A program made the translations under genes and the position numbers. From a bacterium (GTDB lineage Bacteria > Patescibacteriota > Minisyncoccia > Phycocordibacterales > Phycocordibacteraceae): a stretch of DNA of 6,911 nt. Position 1 is the first letter of the stretch. Each line of letters starts with the position of its first letter. This document shows, piece after piece, positions 1 to 5,333 of the stretch. The notes under the pieces are model-generated. The model was given only the letters and a program-made list of their open reading frames with translations. It did not search any database and was not told the origin of the DNA. The stretch lies in NCBI GenBank assembly GCA_021782685.1, contig JAJXUQ010000029.1, positions 1 to 6,911 on the forward strand, given 5' to 3'.

Positions 1-290
1 AACCCATCGGGGACTTCCTTCCTGAATTCGAGAAAAAGGTAGCGGCCGCGCCCAAAGGCCGGAAGCGGCTCACCGAACGCGGCGAGATGATGCGCTTCTT
101 CCTGCGCCACCTGAACCACGCACGCGCTTCTGACGGCCTCGCGCCCATGACCATGGCGCACCTCGGCACCGTGCTCGAGCAGATCCCGACCGCCGACCTC
201 TACTACCTGAAGAGCGTATGCAGCCAGGCGAAGAATTTCAGCAAGACCTTCTGGTGGGAGTTGGACCCGACGAAGCATCCGAAAAAGTAG
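1..290 (+). CDS. Hypothetical protein, 3' end only
   Basis: The reading frame is open from the left edge (first whole codon at base 3) to TAG at 288-290 and gives the last 95 residues of a protein whose start lies outside the window. I do not recognise the family. The visible part starts with a charged stretch (PEFEKKV, then KGRKRL). A likely helical segment follows (MMRFFLRHLNHARA), then a hydrophobic/acidic region (MAHLGTVLEQIPTADLYYLKSVCSQAKNF) and a tryptophan-rich tail FWWELDPTKHPKK. No membrane segment, signal peptide or catalytic motif is visible. The predicted helices and basic patches would fit a small nucleic-acid-binding or structural protein, but that is a guess. Codon use is GC-rich like its neighbours. 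An in-frame ATG at 87 exists, but the open frame upstream of it reads as equally plausible protein, so I do not treat 87 as the start. Confidence 0.6.
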   Translation, partial: PIGDFLPEFEKKVAAAPKGRKRLTERGEMMRFFLRHLNHARASDGLAPMTMAHLGTVLEQIPTADLYYLKSVCSQAKNFSKTFWWELDPTKHPKK

Positions 291-302
291 TTGCGCTTCG
301 TG

Positions 303-339
303 AAAGGAGGCAGCCGTGTCGACGTGCTCGCGAAGCTGA
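303..339 (+). other. Strong Shine-Dalgarno with 7-codon mini-ORF
   Basis: AAAGGAGG at 303-310 is followed after 5 bases by GTG at 316-318, which opens a 7-codon frame (MSTCSRS) ending in TGA at 337-339. Spacing and SD match are textbook, yet no other gene in the window has a convincing SD at its start. It lies between the upstream hypothetical gene and the def promoter. It may be a leader peptide, a relic of a lost gene, or chance. Nothing else supports translation. Confidence 0.25.
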
Positions 340-361
340 GCGCGGCGCGTCATTTCCGCGC
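340..361 (+). terminator. Weak hairpin after the upstream gene
   Basis: GCGCGG (340-345) and CCGCGC (356-361) can pair as a 6-bp all-GC stem with a 10-base loop. It sits about 50 bases past the stop at 290 and lacks a following T-run, so it is at best a weak or Rho-assisted terminator. The rest of 291-416 shows no gene beyond the mini-ORF listed separately. Confidence 0.2.
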
Positions 362-416
362 AGCCTTGCGGAGCTGACCAGGAAATGCGCCGACCGCTGC
401 GGAGCCGGAAGAGCGC

Positions 417-445
417 GCGACACGGTTGCTTCCCGGTGTTATATT
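417..445 (+). promoter_or_regulatory. def-fmt promoter (extended -10, near-leaderless)
   Basis: The extended -10 is TGTTATATT at 437-445 (hexamer TATATT at 440-445). A partial -35, GCGACA (417-422, matching the GACA of TTGACA), lies upstream with a 17-base spacer. Only 7 bases separate the -10 from the def ATG at 453, so transcription should begin within a base or two of the start codon. The AGGGA at 446-450 is only 2 bases from the ATG, too close to act as a normal SD. Confidence 0.6.
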
Positions 446-452
446 AGGGAAC

Positions 453-986
453 ATGAAAGAAATCGTGCAAGACGGCGCACCGGTGCTGCGCGAGATAGCC
501 AAGCCCGTCCCGGAAGAGCTGTTCGGGACGCCTGAGCTCGCGAGCATCATACGCGACATGGAGGAAGCACTCGACCCGTTCCTCGAGGGCGTCGCACTCG
601 CGGCACCGCAGATCGGCGTCCCCTACCGCATCTTCATCGTGCGCAAGGACCGCACGATCGAGCCTGCGCCCATGCAGGAGAATGTGACCCCGGTGCCGCC
701 GGTGCCAGAGAACGAGGTGTACATCAACCCCGAAATCGTGAAGACGAGCCGCCGCCGCGCGAAAATGGACGAGGGCTGCCTTTCGGTGCATGACGTCTAC
801 GGCACGACGAAACGGCACGAGCGCGTCACCCTCCGCGCGCGCCGCGAAGACGGCTCGCGATTCGAGCGTGGCGCGGGCGGCCTCATGGCGCAGATATTCG
901 AGCACGAGACCGACCATTTGAACGGCATCCTCTTCATCGACCACGCCGAACACCTCATCAAGATCTCCCATGAGCGCACCCTCTAA
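453..986 (+). CDS. def: Peptide deformylase
   Basis: Removes the N-formyl group from the initiator methionine of nascent proteins at the ribosome exit, using a bound metal ion (Fe2+ or Zn2+). The 177-residue product carries all three family motifs: G46VALAAPQ53 (motif I), E107GCLS111 (motif II, metal-ligand Cys109) and H151ETDH155 followed by LNG (motif III, ligands His151 and His155, catalytic Glu152). A proline-rich insertion, roughly residues 70-88, lies between motif I and the following strand. Length is normal for the family. I chose ATG 453 because the product then begins MKEIVQDGAPVLREIAKPV, the usual deformylase N-terminus. An in-frame TTG at 426 lies upstream of the -10 box and is rejected. 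The 3' end overlaps fmt by 17 bases, the classic def-fmt pairing, so the two are almost certainly one transcript. There is no usable SD; translation is probably leaderless. Confidence 0.96.
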   Translation: MKEIVQDGAPVLREIAKPVPEELFGTPELASIIRDMEEALDPFLEGVALAAPQIGVPYRIFIVRKDRTIEPAPMQENVTPVPPVPENEVYINPEIVKTSRRRAKMDEGCLSVHDVYGTTKRHERVTLRARREDGSRFERGAGGLMAQIFEHETDHLNGILFIDHAEHLIKISHERTL

Positions 987-1809
987 GTTCGCTTATTTCG
1001 GCACGCCGACCGTCGCGAGCGAGACGCTCGCGACGCTTATCGAGCACGGCTTCACTCCCGCCGTCGTCGTAACCTCGCCCGACGCGCCGCGCGGCCGCGG
1101 CCTCGTGCTCACGCCCTCGCCCGTGAAGACGCTCGCGCTTACCCAGAGCCTCCCGGTGCTCACGCCCGAGAAACTCGACGAAGAAGCTCTCGCCGCAATC
1201 CGCGCCTATGGCTGCGACTACGCGCTCGTCGTCGCTTACGGAAAGATTTTCCCGGAAGAGCTCATCCGTGCCTTTCCGAAGGGCGTCATCAACGTCCACT
1301 ATTCCCTCCTGCCGAAATACCGCGGTGCCACGCCGCTCGAGACCGCGATGCTCGCCGGCGAGAGCGAGACCGGCGTCACCATCCAAAAGATGGCCAGGGA
1401 GATGGACGCGGGCGACATCATCGCACAGGAATCGACCCCTATCGCTCCGACCGAGACGGCGCGAGAGCTCCGCCCGCGGCTTATCAGTATGGGCGCAGAG
1501 CTCCTCGTCGCGTCTCTCCCCGGTTATCTCGCGGGCGACATCGCTCCTGTGCCGCAAGACGCTTCGCTCGCGACCCGCGCGCACAAGCTCAAGAAGGAGG
1601 ACGGCCTCCTCGACCTCAGCGCCCCCGCTCTCGAGAACTGGAACAAATACCGCGCGTACGCCGACGGCATCGGCACGTACTTTTTCGAGAACGGAAAGCG
1701 CATGAAAATCACAAACGCGGAATTCGCCAAAGGCGAATTCCGCGTCCTCTCCGTCATCCCCGAGGGGAGGCGCGAAATGAGTTTCGCCGATTTTAGTAAG
1801 AGAAATTAG
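970..1809 (+). CDS. fmt: Methionyl-tRNA formyltransferase
   Basis: Transfers a formyl group from 10-formyl-tetrahydrofolate to methionyl-tRNA(fMet), making the bacterial initiator tRNA; the product of this reaction is later trimmed by Def, encoded just upstream. The 279-residue protein has the N-terminal Rossmann-type formyltransferase domain (FGTP at 10-13, DAPRGRG at 38-44). The active-site block NVHYSLLPKYRG spans 108-119, and Asp146 lies in the EMDAGD stretch. Asn108, His110 and Asp146 correspond to the E. coli catalytic triad and even share its numbering. The C-terminal OB-like tRNA-binding domain (about 205-279, ending PEGRREMSFADFSKRN) is shorter than in E. coli (about 315 residues in total) but ends in the expected final motif. 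ATG 970 overlaps def by 17 bases and has no SD, which suggests translational coupling. A perfect 14-bp hairpin lies in the C-terminal coding region at 1715-1745. The TAG stop at 1807-1809 is formed by the tip of the following inverted-repeat element. Confidence 0.95.
   Translation: MSAPSKFAYFGTPTVASETLATLIEHGFTPAVVVTSPDAPRGRGLVLTPSPVKTLALTQSLPVLTPEKLDEEALAAIRAYGCDYALVVAYGKIFPEELIRAFPKGVINVHYSLLPKYRGATPLETAMLAGESETGVTIQKMAREMDAGDIIAQESTPIAPTETARELRPRLISMGAELLVASLPGYLAGDIAPVPQDASLATRAHKLKKEDGLLDLSAPALENWNKYRAYADGIGTYFFENGKRMKITNAEFAKGEFRVLSVIPEGRREMSFADFSKRN
1715..1745. repeat. Perfect 14-bp inverted repeat inside fmt
   Basis: Bases 1715-1728 and 1732-1745 are exact reverse complements with only AAA (1729-1731) between them. 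Each arm contains GAATTC. The repeat encodes the fmt stretch N-A-E-F-A-K-G-E-F-R-V. In RNA it would form a very stable hairpin with a 3-base loop, about 60 bases before the fmt stop. It could slow ribosomes or protect the 3' end of the message; no T-run follows, so it is not a standard terminator. Confidence 0.75.
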
Positions 1810-1934
1810 AGCCTGTTCGAAAACCTCCCAGATGCAAGGCGCTGGCGAGAAGCGGAGTGAGCCGTACTTGGAGGTACGGTGAACGAGCATCGGGGCCTGC
1901 AACGCCGCAGATGGGAGTCTTAGGGCAGGCTCTA
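1807..1934. repeat. Imperfect inverted-repeat element (MITE-like) between convergent genes
   Basis: The outer ends TAGAGCCTG (1807-1815) and CAGGCTCTA (1926-1934) are exact reverse complements. The similarity continues inward imperfectly: ACCTCCCAGATGC near 1824-1836 against GCAGATGGGAGT near 1907-1919. A small central hairpin is formed by CCGTAC (1862-1867) and GTACGG (1874-1879). Taking GAGCCTG...CAGGCTC (1809-1932) as the element, it is 124 bp and flanked on both sides by TA, as expected for a TA-targeting (IS630/mariner-type) miniature element. It exactly fills the gap between convergent fmt and raiA and supplies both TAG stop codons. It could act as a two-way terminator. The MITE reading is inference; I recall similar GCCTGTTC...-ended repeats in other bacterial genomes but cannot search here. 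Confidence 0.65.
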
Positions 1935-2294
1935 CTCCCCGAAGCGGAGCATCCGCTTGAGTGCCGCACCGCCGCGCTTCACGAGCCCCTTCTGCTTCCC
2001 TTGCGCGTGCTGGAATTCGCGGATGAGGTCATCGCGCACGCGGTCGACGGCGCCCTCAAGCGTGCTGCTGTTCGCTTCGGCGCGAAAAAGCTTCCCGTCG
2101 ACGGACAGGTTCCCTTCGGCACGATACTTCGCGCCGGCGCGTTCCACAGCAATCGATTCCTCTATCTCGCACGAGAGCATCGCGGGGTTCTTCGGATTCT
2201 CGACGAGCTTGTCGAGTGCGGAAAACTTCTCCTCGATAAGCGTACGCATCGCGTCATTCAGATCGTGGTGCGCAGCTTTGATAGTGATGTTCAT
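1932..2294 (-). CDS. raiA: Ribosome hibernation factor (short HPF/RaiA family)
   Basis: Binds the decoding region of the small ribosomal subunit in stress or stationary phase and blocks translation, preserving inactive ribosomes. The 120-residue product starts MNITIKAAHHDLNDAMRTLIEEKFSALDKL, the first strand and helix of the RaiA/HPF fold, followed by alternating strands (AMLSCEIEES, KYRAEGNLSVDGKLFRAEANS) and a second helix (LEGAVDRVRDDLIREFQHAQGKQKG). It ends with a basic tail LVKRGGAALKRMLRFGE. There is no C-terminal dimerisation domain as in long HPF, so it is a short-form protein; RaiA and short HPF cannot be separated from sequence alone. The start has no SD and no -10 at leaderless spacing. 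It lies only 11 bases after the stop of the DUF167 gene on the same strand, so the two are probably co-transcribed. Its TAG stop is formed by the end of the inverted-repeat element. Confidence 0.88.
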   Translation of the reverse strand: MNITIKAAHHDLNDAMRTLIEEKFSALDKLVENPKNPAMLSCEIEESIAVERAGAKYRAEGNLSVDGKLFRAEANSSTLEGAVDRVRDDLIREFQHAQGKQKGLVKRGGAALKRMLRFGE

Positions 2295-2305
2295 GAAGGA
2301 AGACG

Positions 2306-2524
2306 CTAGCTGTTAACGCTTATCATCTTACCGCGGGAATGGTGCCCTGTCAGGATACGCACCTTGCCTATCGGCTGCCCGAACCGGAGCGCCACGAGTT
2401 CGCGGACGCGATCATTGGCATGATTCCCCGACGCCGGCTCGCGCACGGATATCAGGAACGTATCCCCTTTCTCTTCGACGTTCTCCCGTTTCGCGCCCGG
2501 CGTGACGAAGACTTTTATATACAT
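2306..2524 (-). CDS. DUF167/YggU family protein
   Basis: A 72-residue member of the small, widely conserved DUF167 (YggU) family; the fold is known but no biochemical function is established. Visible family features are the first strand with V-T-P-G-A-K (residues 8-12), the strand DTFLISV, a GNHAN block (33-37, in place of the usual G-K-A-N), helix RVRELVALRFG, strand KVRILTG, and the C-terminal SRGKMISV (63-70). I chose ATG 2524 because it begins directly at the first family strand (MYIKVFVTPGAK). An in-frame GTG at 2560 would add 12 unrelated residues. GAGGGG abuts this ATG with no spacing, so it is not a normal SD. A possible -10, TACAGT (2541-2536), lies 11 bases upstream. The gene is divergent from the phosphoribosyltransferase fusion (89 bases between starts) and sits 11 bases ahead of raiA, probably in one transcript. 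Confidence 0.85.
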   Translation of the reverse strand: MYIKVFVTPGAKRENVEEKGDTFLISVREPASGNHANDRVRELVALRFGQPIGKVRILTGHHSRGKMISVNS

Positions 2525-2599
2525 CCCCTCATGGTACTGTACGCCGGACGCCTTCTCCACAGCCGCGGCTTTTCCGCTCCTGAACGGTTTTTATAGGCA

Positions 2600-2605
2600 T
2601 ACAAT
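2600..2605 (+). promoter_or_regulatory. -10 box of the PRT-hydrolase/upp operon (near-leaderless)
   Basis: TACAAT at 2600-2605 matches five of six bases of TATAAT and ends 7 bases before the ATG at 2613, the same gap seen at def and nnrD. No convincing -35 lies 16-18 bases upstream. No SD precedes the ATG, so the message is probably leaderless or has a leader of one or two bases. Confidence 0.5.
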
Positions 2606-2612
2606 CAGAGAT

Positions 2613-3881
2613 ATGTTCAAAGACCGCGTCGACGCGGGGAAACAGCTCGCGAAGAGACTCGAGGCCTACGCGGGTAAGGACACCGTCGTCCTCGCGCTTC
2701 CGCGCGGCGGCGTCGTCACGGGGTATGAAGTCGCCCAAGCGCTCGCGGCGCCGCTCGATATCATCGCTGTGCGGAAAGTTGGCCACCTCTTCGAGCCCGA
2801 GTACGCCGTCGGCGCCGTCGCGCCCGACGGCACCTCCCTCTTCAATGAGGCGGAAACCGCAGCACTCGACGCGAAGATGCTTCACGCGGCAGTCGCCGCC
2901 GAACGCGCCGAAGCGAAGCGTCGAAGCGACCTCTACCGCGACGGCAGAGCACCGCTCGACCTCTCCGGAAAGACTGCCCTCATCGTCGATGACGGCATCG
3001 CGACCGGCCTCTCCATGCGGCTCGCAGTGCGCGTCGCGAAAGCGTCGAAGCCGGCGCGCATCATCGTCGCCGTGCCGGTCGCTTCGGGCGACGCTCTGCG
3101 GGCGCTTGAGGGAGAAGGCGTCGAGGAGCTCATCACGCTCGAGCCGCCGGACTCATTCGAGGGCGCCATCGGCGCCCATTACGAACGATTCGAACAGGTC
3201 TCCGACGAAGAGGTCATACGGCTCATGCGCGCAGCGCCGAAGCCTATCGAGGCGCCCGCAGACGGCATCGTCCTTGCGGGCATACTCGCCGTACCCGAAA
3301 AAGCGACCGGCCTCGTCGTCTTCGTGCATGGCAGCGGCAGCAGCCGGTTCTCGCCCAGGAATGCGCTAGTCGCTCGCGAGCTGCAGGATGCCGGCTTCGC
3401 GACGCTGCTCATCGACCTACTGACCGAAGAGGAGGATGAGAACTACCAGACCCGCTTCGACATCGCCCTCCTGGCGGAGCGTCTCGGTGCGGCGCTCGAG
3501 TGGGCGGGGCGGCAGCCGGAAACGAGCACGCTCGCCCTCGGGCTCTTCGGCGCCTCGACCGGCGCCGCTGCCGCGCTCGCCTTCGCCGCAGAGTCTCCGG
3601 AGCGCGTGCGAGCGGTCGTGTCGCGCGGCGGCAGGCCGGACCTCGCGATGGAGGCGCTCCCGAGCGTCGCCGCGCCCGTGCTCCTCATCGTCGGCGGCGC
3701 TGACGAGGAAGTCCTCGCGCTGAACGAGCAGGCGCTCGCTGCCCTGCCCGGCGAGAAGAAGCTGGAAGTCATCCTCGGCGCCACCCACCTCTTCGAAGAA
3801 ACGGGCGCTCTCGAGAAGGTCGCGGCGCTCGCCCGCGATTGGTTCTCGACCAATGTGCGGTCTCACCGTACCAAGCCATGA
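2613..3881 (+). CDS. Phosphoribosyltransferase-alpha/beta hydrolase fusion
   Basis: A 422-residue two-domain protein. Residues 1 to about 215 form a type I phosphoribosyltransferase: MFKDRVDAGKQLAKRL start, LALPRGGVVTGYEVA (28-41), and the PRPP-binding loop V125DDGIATG132 preceded by a hydrophobic strand. Residues from about 218 to 412 form a dienelactone-hydrolase-like alpha/beta hydrolase. It has H239-G240 of the oxyanion loop, nucleophile Ser315 in G-A-S-T-G (313-317), Asp364 in LIVGGADEEV and His392 in GATHLF, a complete Ser-Asp-His triad. Fusions of this type are known (for example Mycobacterium tuberculosis Rv0571c), but the physiological substrates are not established to my knowledge. 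ATG 2613 gives the family N-terminus; an in-frame ATG at 2502 would add 37 residues antisense to the DUF167 gene. The stop overlaps the upp start as ATGA (3878-3881), so the two are translationally coupled and a base-salvage role for the PRT half is a reasonable inference. Confidence 0.9.
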   Translation: MFKDRVDAGKQLAKRLEAYAGKDTVVLALPRGGVVTGYEVAQALAAPLDIIAVRKVGHLFEPEYAVGAVAPDGTSLFNEAETAALDAKMLHAAVAAERAEAKRRSDLYRDGRAPLDLSGKTALIVDDGIATGLSMRLAVRVAKASKPARIIVAVPVASGDALRALEGEGVEELITLEPPDSFEGAIGAHYERFEQVSDEEVIRLMRAAPKPIEAPADGIVLAGILAVPEKATGLVVFVHGSGSSRFSPRNALVARELQDAGFATLLIDLLTEEEDENYQTRFDIALLAERLGAALEWAGRQPETSTLALGLFGASTGAAAALAFAAESPERVRAVVSRGGRPDLAMEALPSVAAPVLLIVGGADEEVLALNEQALAALPGEKKLEVILGATHLFEETGALEKVAALARDWFSTNVRSHRTKP

Positions 3882-4006
3882 ATTCGTTCCTTGCCATGCT
3901 CCGCGATCGGCAGATCGGCACCGCCGAATTCCGCGCGGCATCCGACCGTCTCGCTGAGACGCTCATCCGGGAGATGCACGCGCGTCTCATGGCGTGCCTG
4001 CCTGCC
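3878..4006 (+). pseudogene. upp: upp N-terminal part, in a different frame from the catalytic part
   Basis: ATG 3878 overlaps the fusion gene's TGA (ATGA) and opens MNSFLAMLRDRQIGTAEFRAASDRLAETLIREMHARLM. This aligns with the N-terminal helix region of uracil phosphoribosyltransferases (compare the L..LRD..T...FR....L.E.L..E pattern). After about residue 40 this frame turns to non-family sequence (serine/arginine-rich) and stops at TGA 4106-4108. The family sequence continues one base back, in the frame of 3994-4434. The switch falls on three tandem TGCC units at 3995-4006; a fourth unit would join the frames seamlessly. The reason may be a real mutation, slippage at the repeat, a sequencing or assembly error, or -1 ribosomal frameshifting. 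No classic slippery heptamer is visible. Confidence 0.7.
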
Positions 4007-4434
4007 CCGAACGCATCGTCCTTGTCATCATCCTCCGCTCGGGCATCGCCCTCCTGCCGTCGGCGCTCCGCACCTTCCCGGGTGCGCCGGTGGGCGTGCT
4101 CGGCATGAAGCGCGACGAGCGGACGTTCGCGCCGCACTGGTACTACGAAAATCTCCCGCCGCTCTCGGAAAGCGACACGGTCGTCATCCTCGATCCGATG
4201 CTCGCGACCGGCGGCTCCGCCGAAGCGGCGGCGAACCGCCTCGTCGAGCGCGGCGCCGCCGCGTCGAATCTTCATTTCGGCGGCGTCATCGGCGCGACCG
4301 AAGGCCTCGCGCGGCTCGCCCGCCTCATACAGGAAGACCATATCGTCCTCGCCGCGGTCGACGCAGAGCTCGATGCGCACAAATATATCGTCCCCGGACT
4401 CGGCGATTTCGGCGACCGCTACTTCGGATCCTGA
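3994..4434 (+). CDS. upp: Uracil phosphoribosyltransferase, catalytic part (frameshifted gene)
   Basis: Uracil phosphoribosyltransferase makes UMP from uracil and PRPP in pyrimidine salvage. Numbering from GTG 3994, this 146-residue frame holds the core: the strand VLVIILRSGIALL (equivalent to the family's PILRAG), the PRPP-binding motif D67PMLATGGS75 and the uracil-binding C-terminus Y131IVPGLGDFGDRYFG145. It lacks the N-terminal helix segment, which lies in the preceding frame at 3878-4006. Together the halves make a compact protein of about 189 residues, somewhat shorter than the E. coli and Bacillus enzymes (about 208). The intact motifs argue that the break is recent or artefactual rather than old decay. 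GTG 3994 could be a start in principle, but with no SD or family N-terminus I regard it as a fragment. Its last 16 bases overlap the convergent PAP2 gene. Confidence 0.85.
   Translation: MPACPERIVLVIILRSGIALLPSALRTFPGAPVGVLGMKRDERTFAPHWYYENLPPLSESDTVVILDPMLATGGSAEAAANRLVERGAAASNLHFGGVIGATEGLARLARLIQEDHIVLAAVDAELDAHKYIVPGLGDFGDRYFGS
3995..4006 (+). repeat. (TGCC)3 tract at the upp frame break
   Basis: Three exact tandem TGCC units (3995-3998, 3999-4002, 4003-4006) followed by CC. Adding one unit restores a continuous frame reading L-M-A-C-L-P-A-C-P-E-R-I-V between the two parts of upp. Removing one unit does not restore it. This is where slipped-strand mispairing could switch the gene off and on. 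Confidence 0.7.
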
Positions 4435-4970
4435 CGCCTCCCGGCGATCTTGATGCCGATGAACACCCACACCCCGCCGAGCAGATAGCCCGCGATGACA
4501 TCGCTCGGGAAATGCGCGCCGAGGTAGAGCCGACTGAAACCGATAGCTAAGACTATTATCGTCGTCGCCGCCACGATCGCTTTCGCATAACGCGGGTACC
4601 ATCTGCAGAGTATGAAAGCGGTGAAGCCGTAGAACGCCATCGACCCGGTCGCATGCCCGCTCGGGAATGAGAAGCCGGTCTCGTGGATAGCAGGGATGAG
4701 GCCGTCCGGCCGCGCGCGCTTGACGATATCTTTCAAAGCGAACCCCGTCGCCGCGGCCCCGGCGAGCGTTGCGACGAATCCGACGACGAATGCCCGCCCG
4801 CGCGGCAGGTAGAGCAGCGTGAGCCCGACAATCCCCGCGAACCCGATGATAGTGGTCGGTTCCCCGAAGAACGTCACGGCCTCGAACATGCGCACCATAA
4901 GCGGTGTGCGGACGGCGAGCATCAGGTTCTCGAACCACATAGCAGCTGAAACGATAGTCTGTAACATCAT
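4419..4970 (-). CDS. PAP2-family membrane phosphatase
   Basis: An integral membrane lipid-phosphate phosphatase; relatives (PgpB, BcrC) dephosphorylate undecaprenyl pyrophosphate or phosphatidylglycerol phosphate on the outer face of the membrane. The 183-residue protein shows the complete three-part PAP2 signature: K80-x6-R87-P88, P103-S-G-H106, and S146-R147-x5-H153-x3-D157. His153 is the expected nucleophile and His106 the acid/base. About five hydrophobic segments surround these motifs (roughly 35-54, 59-77, 108-122, 129-145, 157-176). ATG 4970 gives a 4-base ATGA overlap with the dgkA stop; ATG 4967 is an equally possible second codon. No SD is visible, so translation is probably coupled to dgkA. 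Pairing with an undecaprenol/diacylglycerol kinase favours undecaprenyl-pyrophosphate phosphatase as the role, but specificity cannot be read from sequence. The 3' end overlaps convergent upp by 16 bases. Confidence 0.9.
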   Translation of the reverse strand: MMLQTIVSAAMWFENLMLAVRTPLMVRMFEAVTFFGEPTTIIGFAGIVGLTLLYLPRGRAFVVGFVATLAGAAATGFALKDIVKRARPDGLIPAIHETGFSFPSGHATGSMAFYGFTAFILCRWYPRYAKAIVAATTIIVLAIGFSRLYLGAHFPSDVIAGYLLGGVWVFIGIKIAGRRQDPK

Positions 4971-5314
4971 AAGTGCGGGATGAATATGAATAAGCCGACG
5001 GCGAGCGCGGCGGCGGCGGCAATGAGCACTGCGGCGGCGGCGAGATCCTTGATCCGAGCGGTGCGCGGATCATGGTCCGTCTCGAGTTTGTCGCACAGCT
5101 CTTCGAGAGCCGTATTGAAAGCTTCGGCGGCGAGGACAATACCGATGGCGATCGCGACGAGCGCGAACTCGACTGCAGAGAGCTGGACGGTCGCGCCGAG
5201 CGCGATGGCGAGCACCGCGCAGACGACCTCGATCTTGAAATTGCTCTCCTCCCGCCACGCGAGCGAAAGCCCGGTGAACGCATAGGACAGCCCCTTGAAG
5301 AATCGCTGCAGCAT
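4967..5314 (-). CDS. dgkA: Diacylglycerol/undecaprenol kinase
   Basis: A small membrane kinase that phosphorylates a lipid alcohol with ATP; in Gram-positive relatives the substrate is undecaprenol, giving the undecaprenyl phosphate carrier for wall synthesis. The 115-residue product has the family core AEAFNTALEELCDKL, with Glu64, Asn67 and Glu71 matching E. coli Glu69, Asn72 and Glu76, and Glu23 in REESNFKIE matching Glu28 (a constant offset of 5). It has three hydrophobic segments (about 31-48, 50-68, 91-112) and the conserved R-x-KDLAAAAVL before the last one. ATG 5314 is chosen because it yields the family N-terminus MLQRFFKGLSYAFTGL; the frame upstream is arginine-rich shadow sequence of nnrD. 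The start is 19 bases after the nnrD stop, and the stop overlaps the PAP2 start as ATGA. The GCG-rich tract near 5010-5042 encodes the alanine-rich last segment. Confidence 0.92.
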   Translation of the reverse strand: MLQRFFKGLSYAFTGLSLAWREESNFKIEVVCAVLAIALGATVQLSAVEFALVAIAIGIVLAAEAFNTALEELCDKLETDHDPRTARIKDLAAAAVLIAAAAALAVGLFIFIPHL

Positions 5315-5323
5315 ATGCGGAGC

Positions 5324-5329
5324 AGTATA
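5324..5329 (-). promoter_or_regulatory. -10 box ahead of dgkA (near-leaderless)
   Basis: Read on the minus strand, TATACT (5329-5324; a TATATA alternative overlaps it at 5331-5326) lies 9 bases before the dgkA ATG at 5314. No convincing -35 is seen. dgkA could therefore be transcribed on its own with a leader of about two bases, besides read-through from nnrD, whose stop is at 5336-5334. Confidence 0.4.
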
Positions 5330-5333
5330 TACC

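Noticed and set aside
426..452. TTG start for def, 9 codons upstream
   Set aside because: It lies upstream of the -10 hexamer, so would not be on the transcript; MKEIVQDGAPVLR from 453 is the family start.
958..1902. Long minus-strand open frame (314 codons) opposite fmt
   Set aside because: Low-complexity Arg/Glu/Gly-rich translation with no motifs, fully antisense to fmt, whose catalytic residues are intact; a GC-rich codon shadow.
1857..2316. Plus-strand open frames opposite raiA
   Set aside because: Overlap a well-supported hibernation factor gene; translations have no recognisable features.
2525..2560. GTG start for the DUF167 protein
   Set aside because: Adds 12 residues unrelated to the family; the first conserved strand starts at ATG 2524.
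3995..4010. Programmed -1 ribosomal frameshift in upp
   Set aside because: No XXXYYYZ slippery heptamer in the zero frame and no obvious downstream pseudoknot; the TGCC unit-count explanation is simpler, though not excluded.
5010..5042. GCGGCGGCGG-type simple repeat as a regulatory tract
   Set aside because: It encodes the alanine-rich last membrane segment of dgkA and is explained by codon use.
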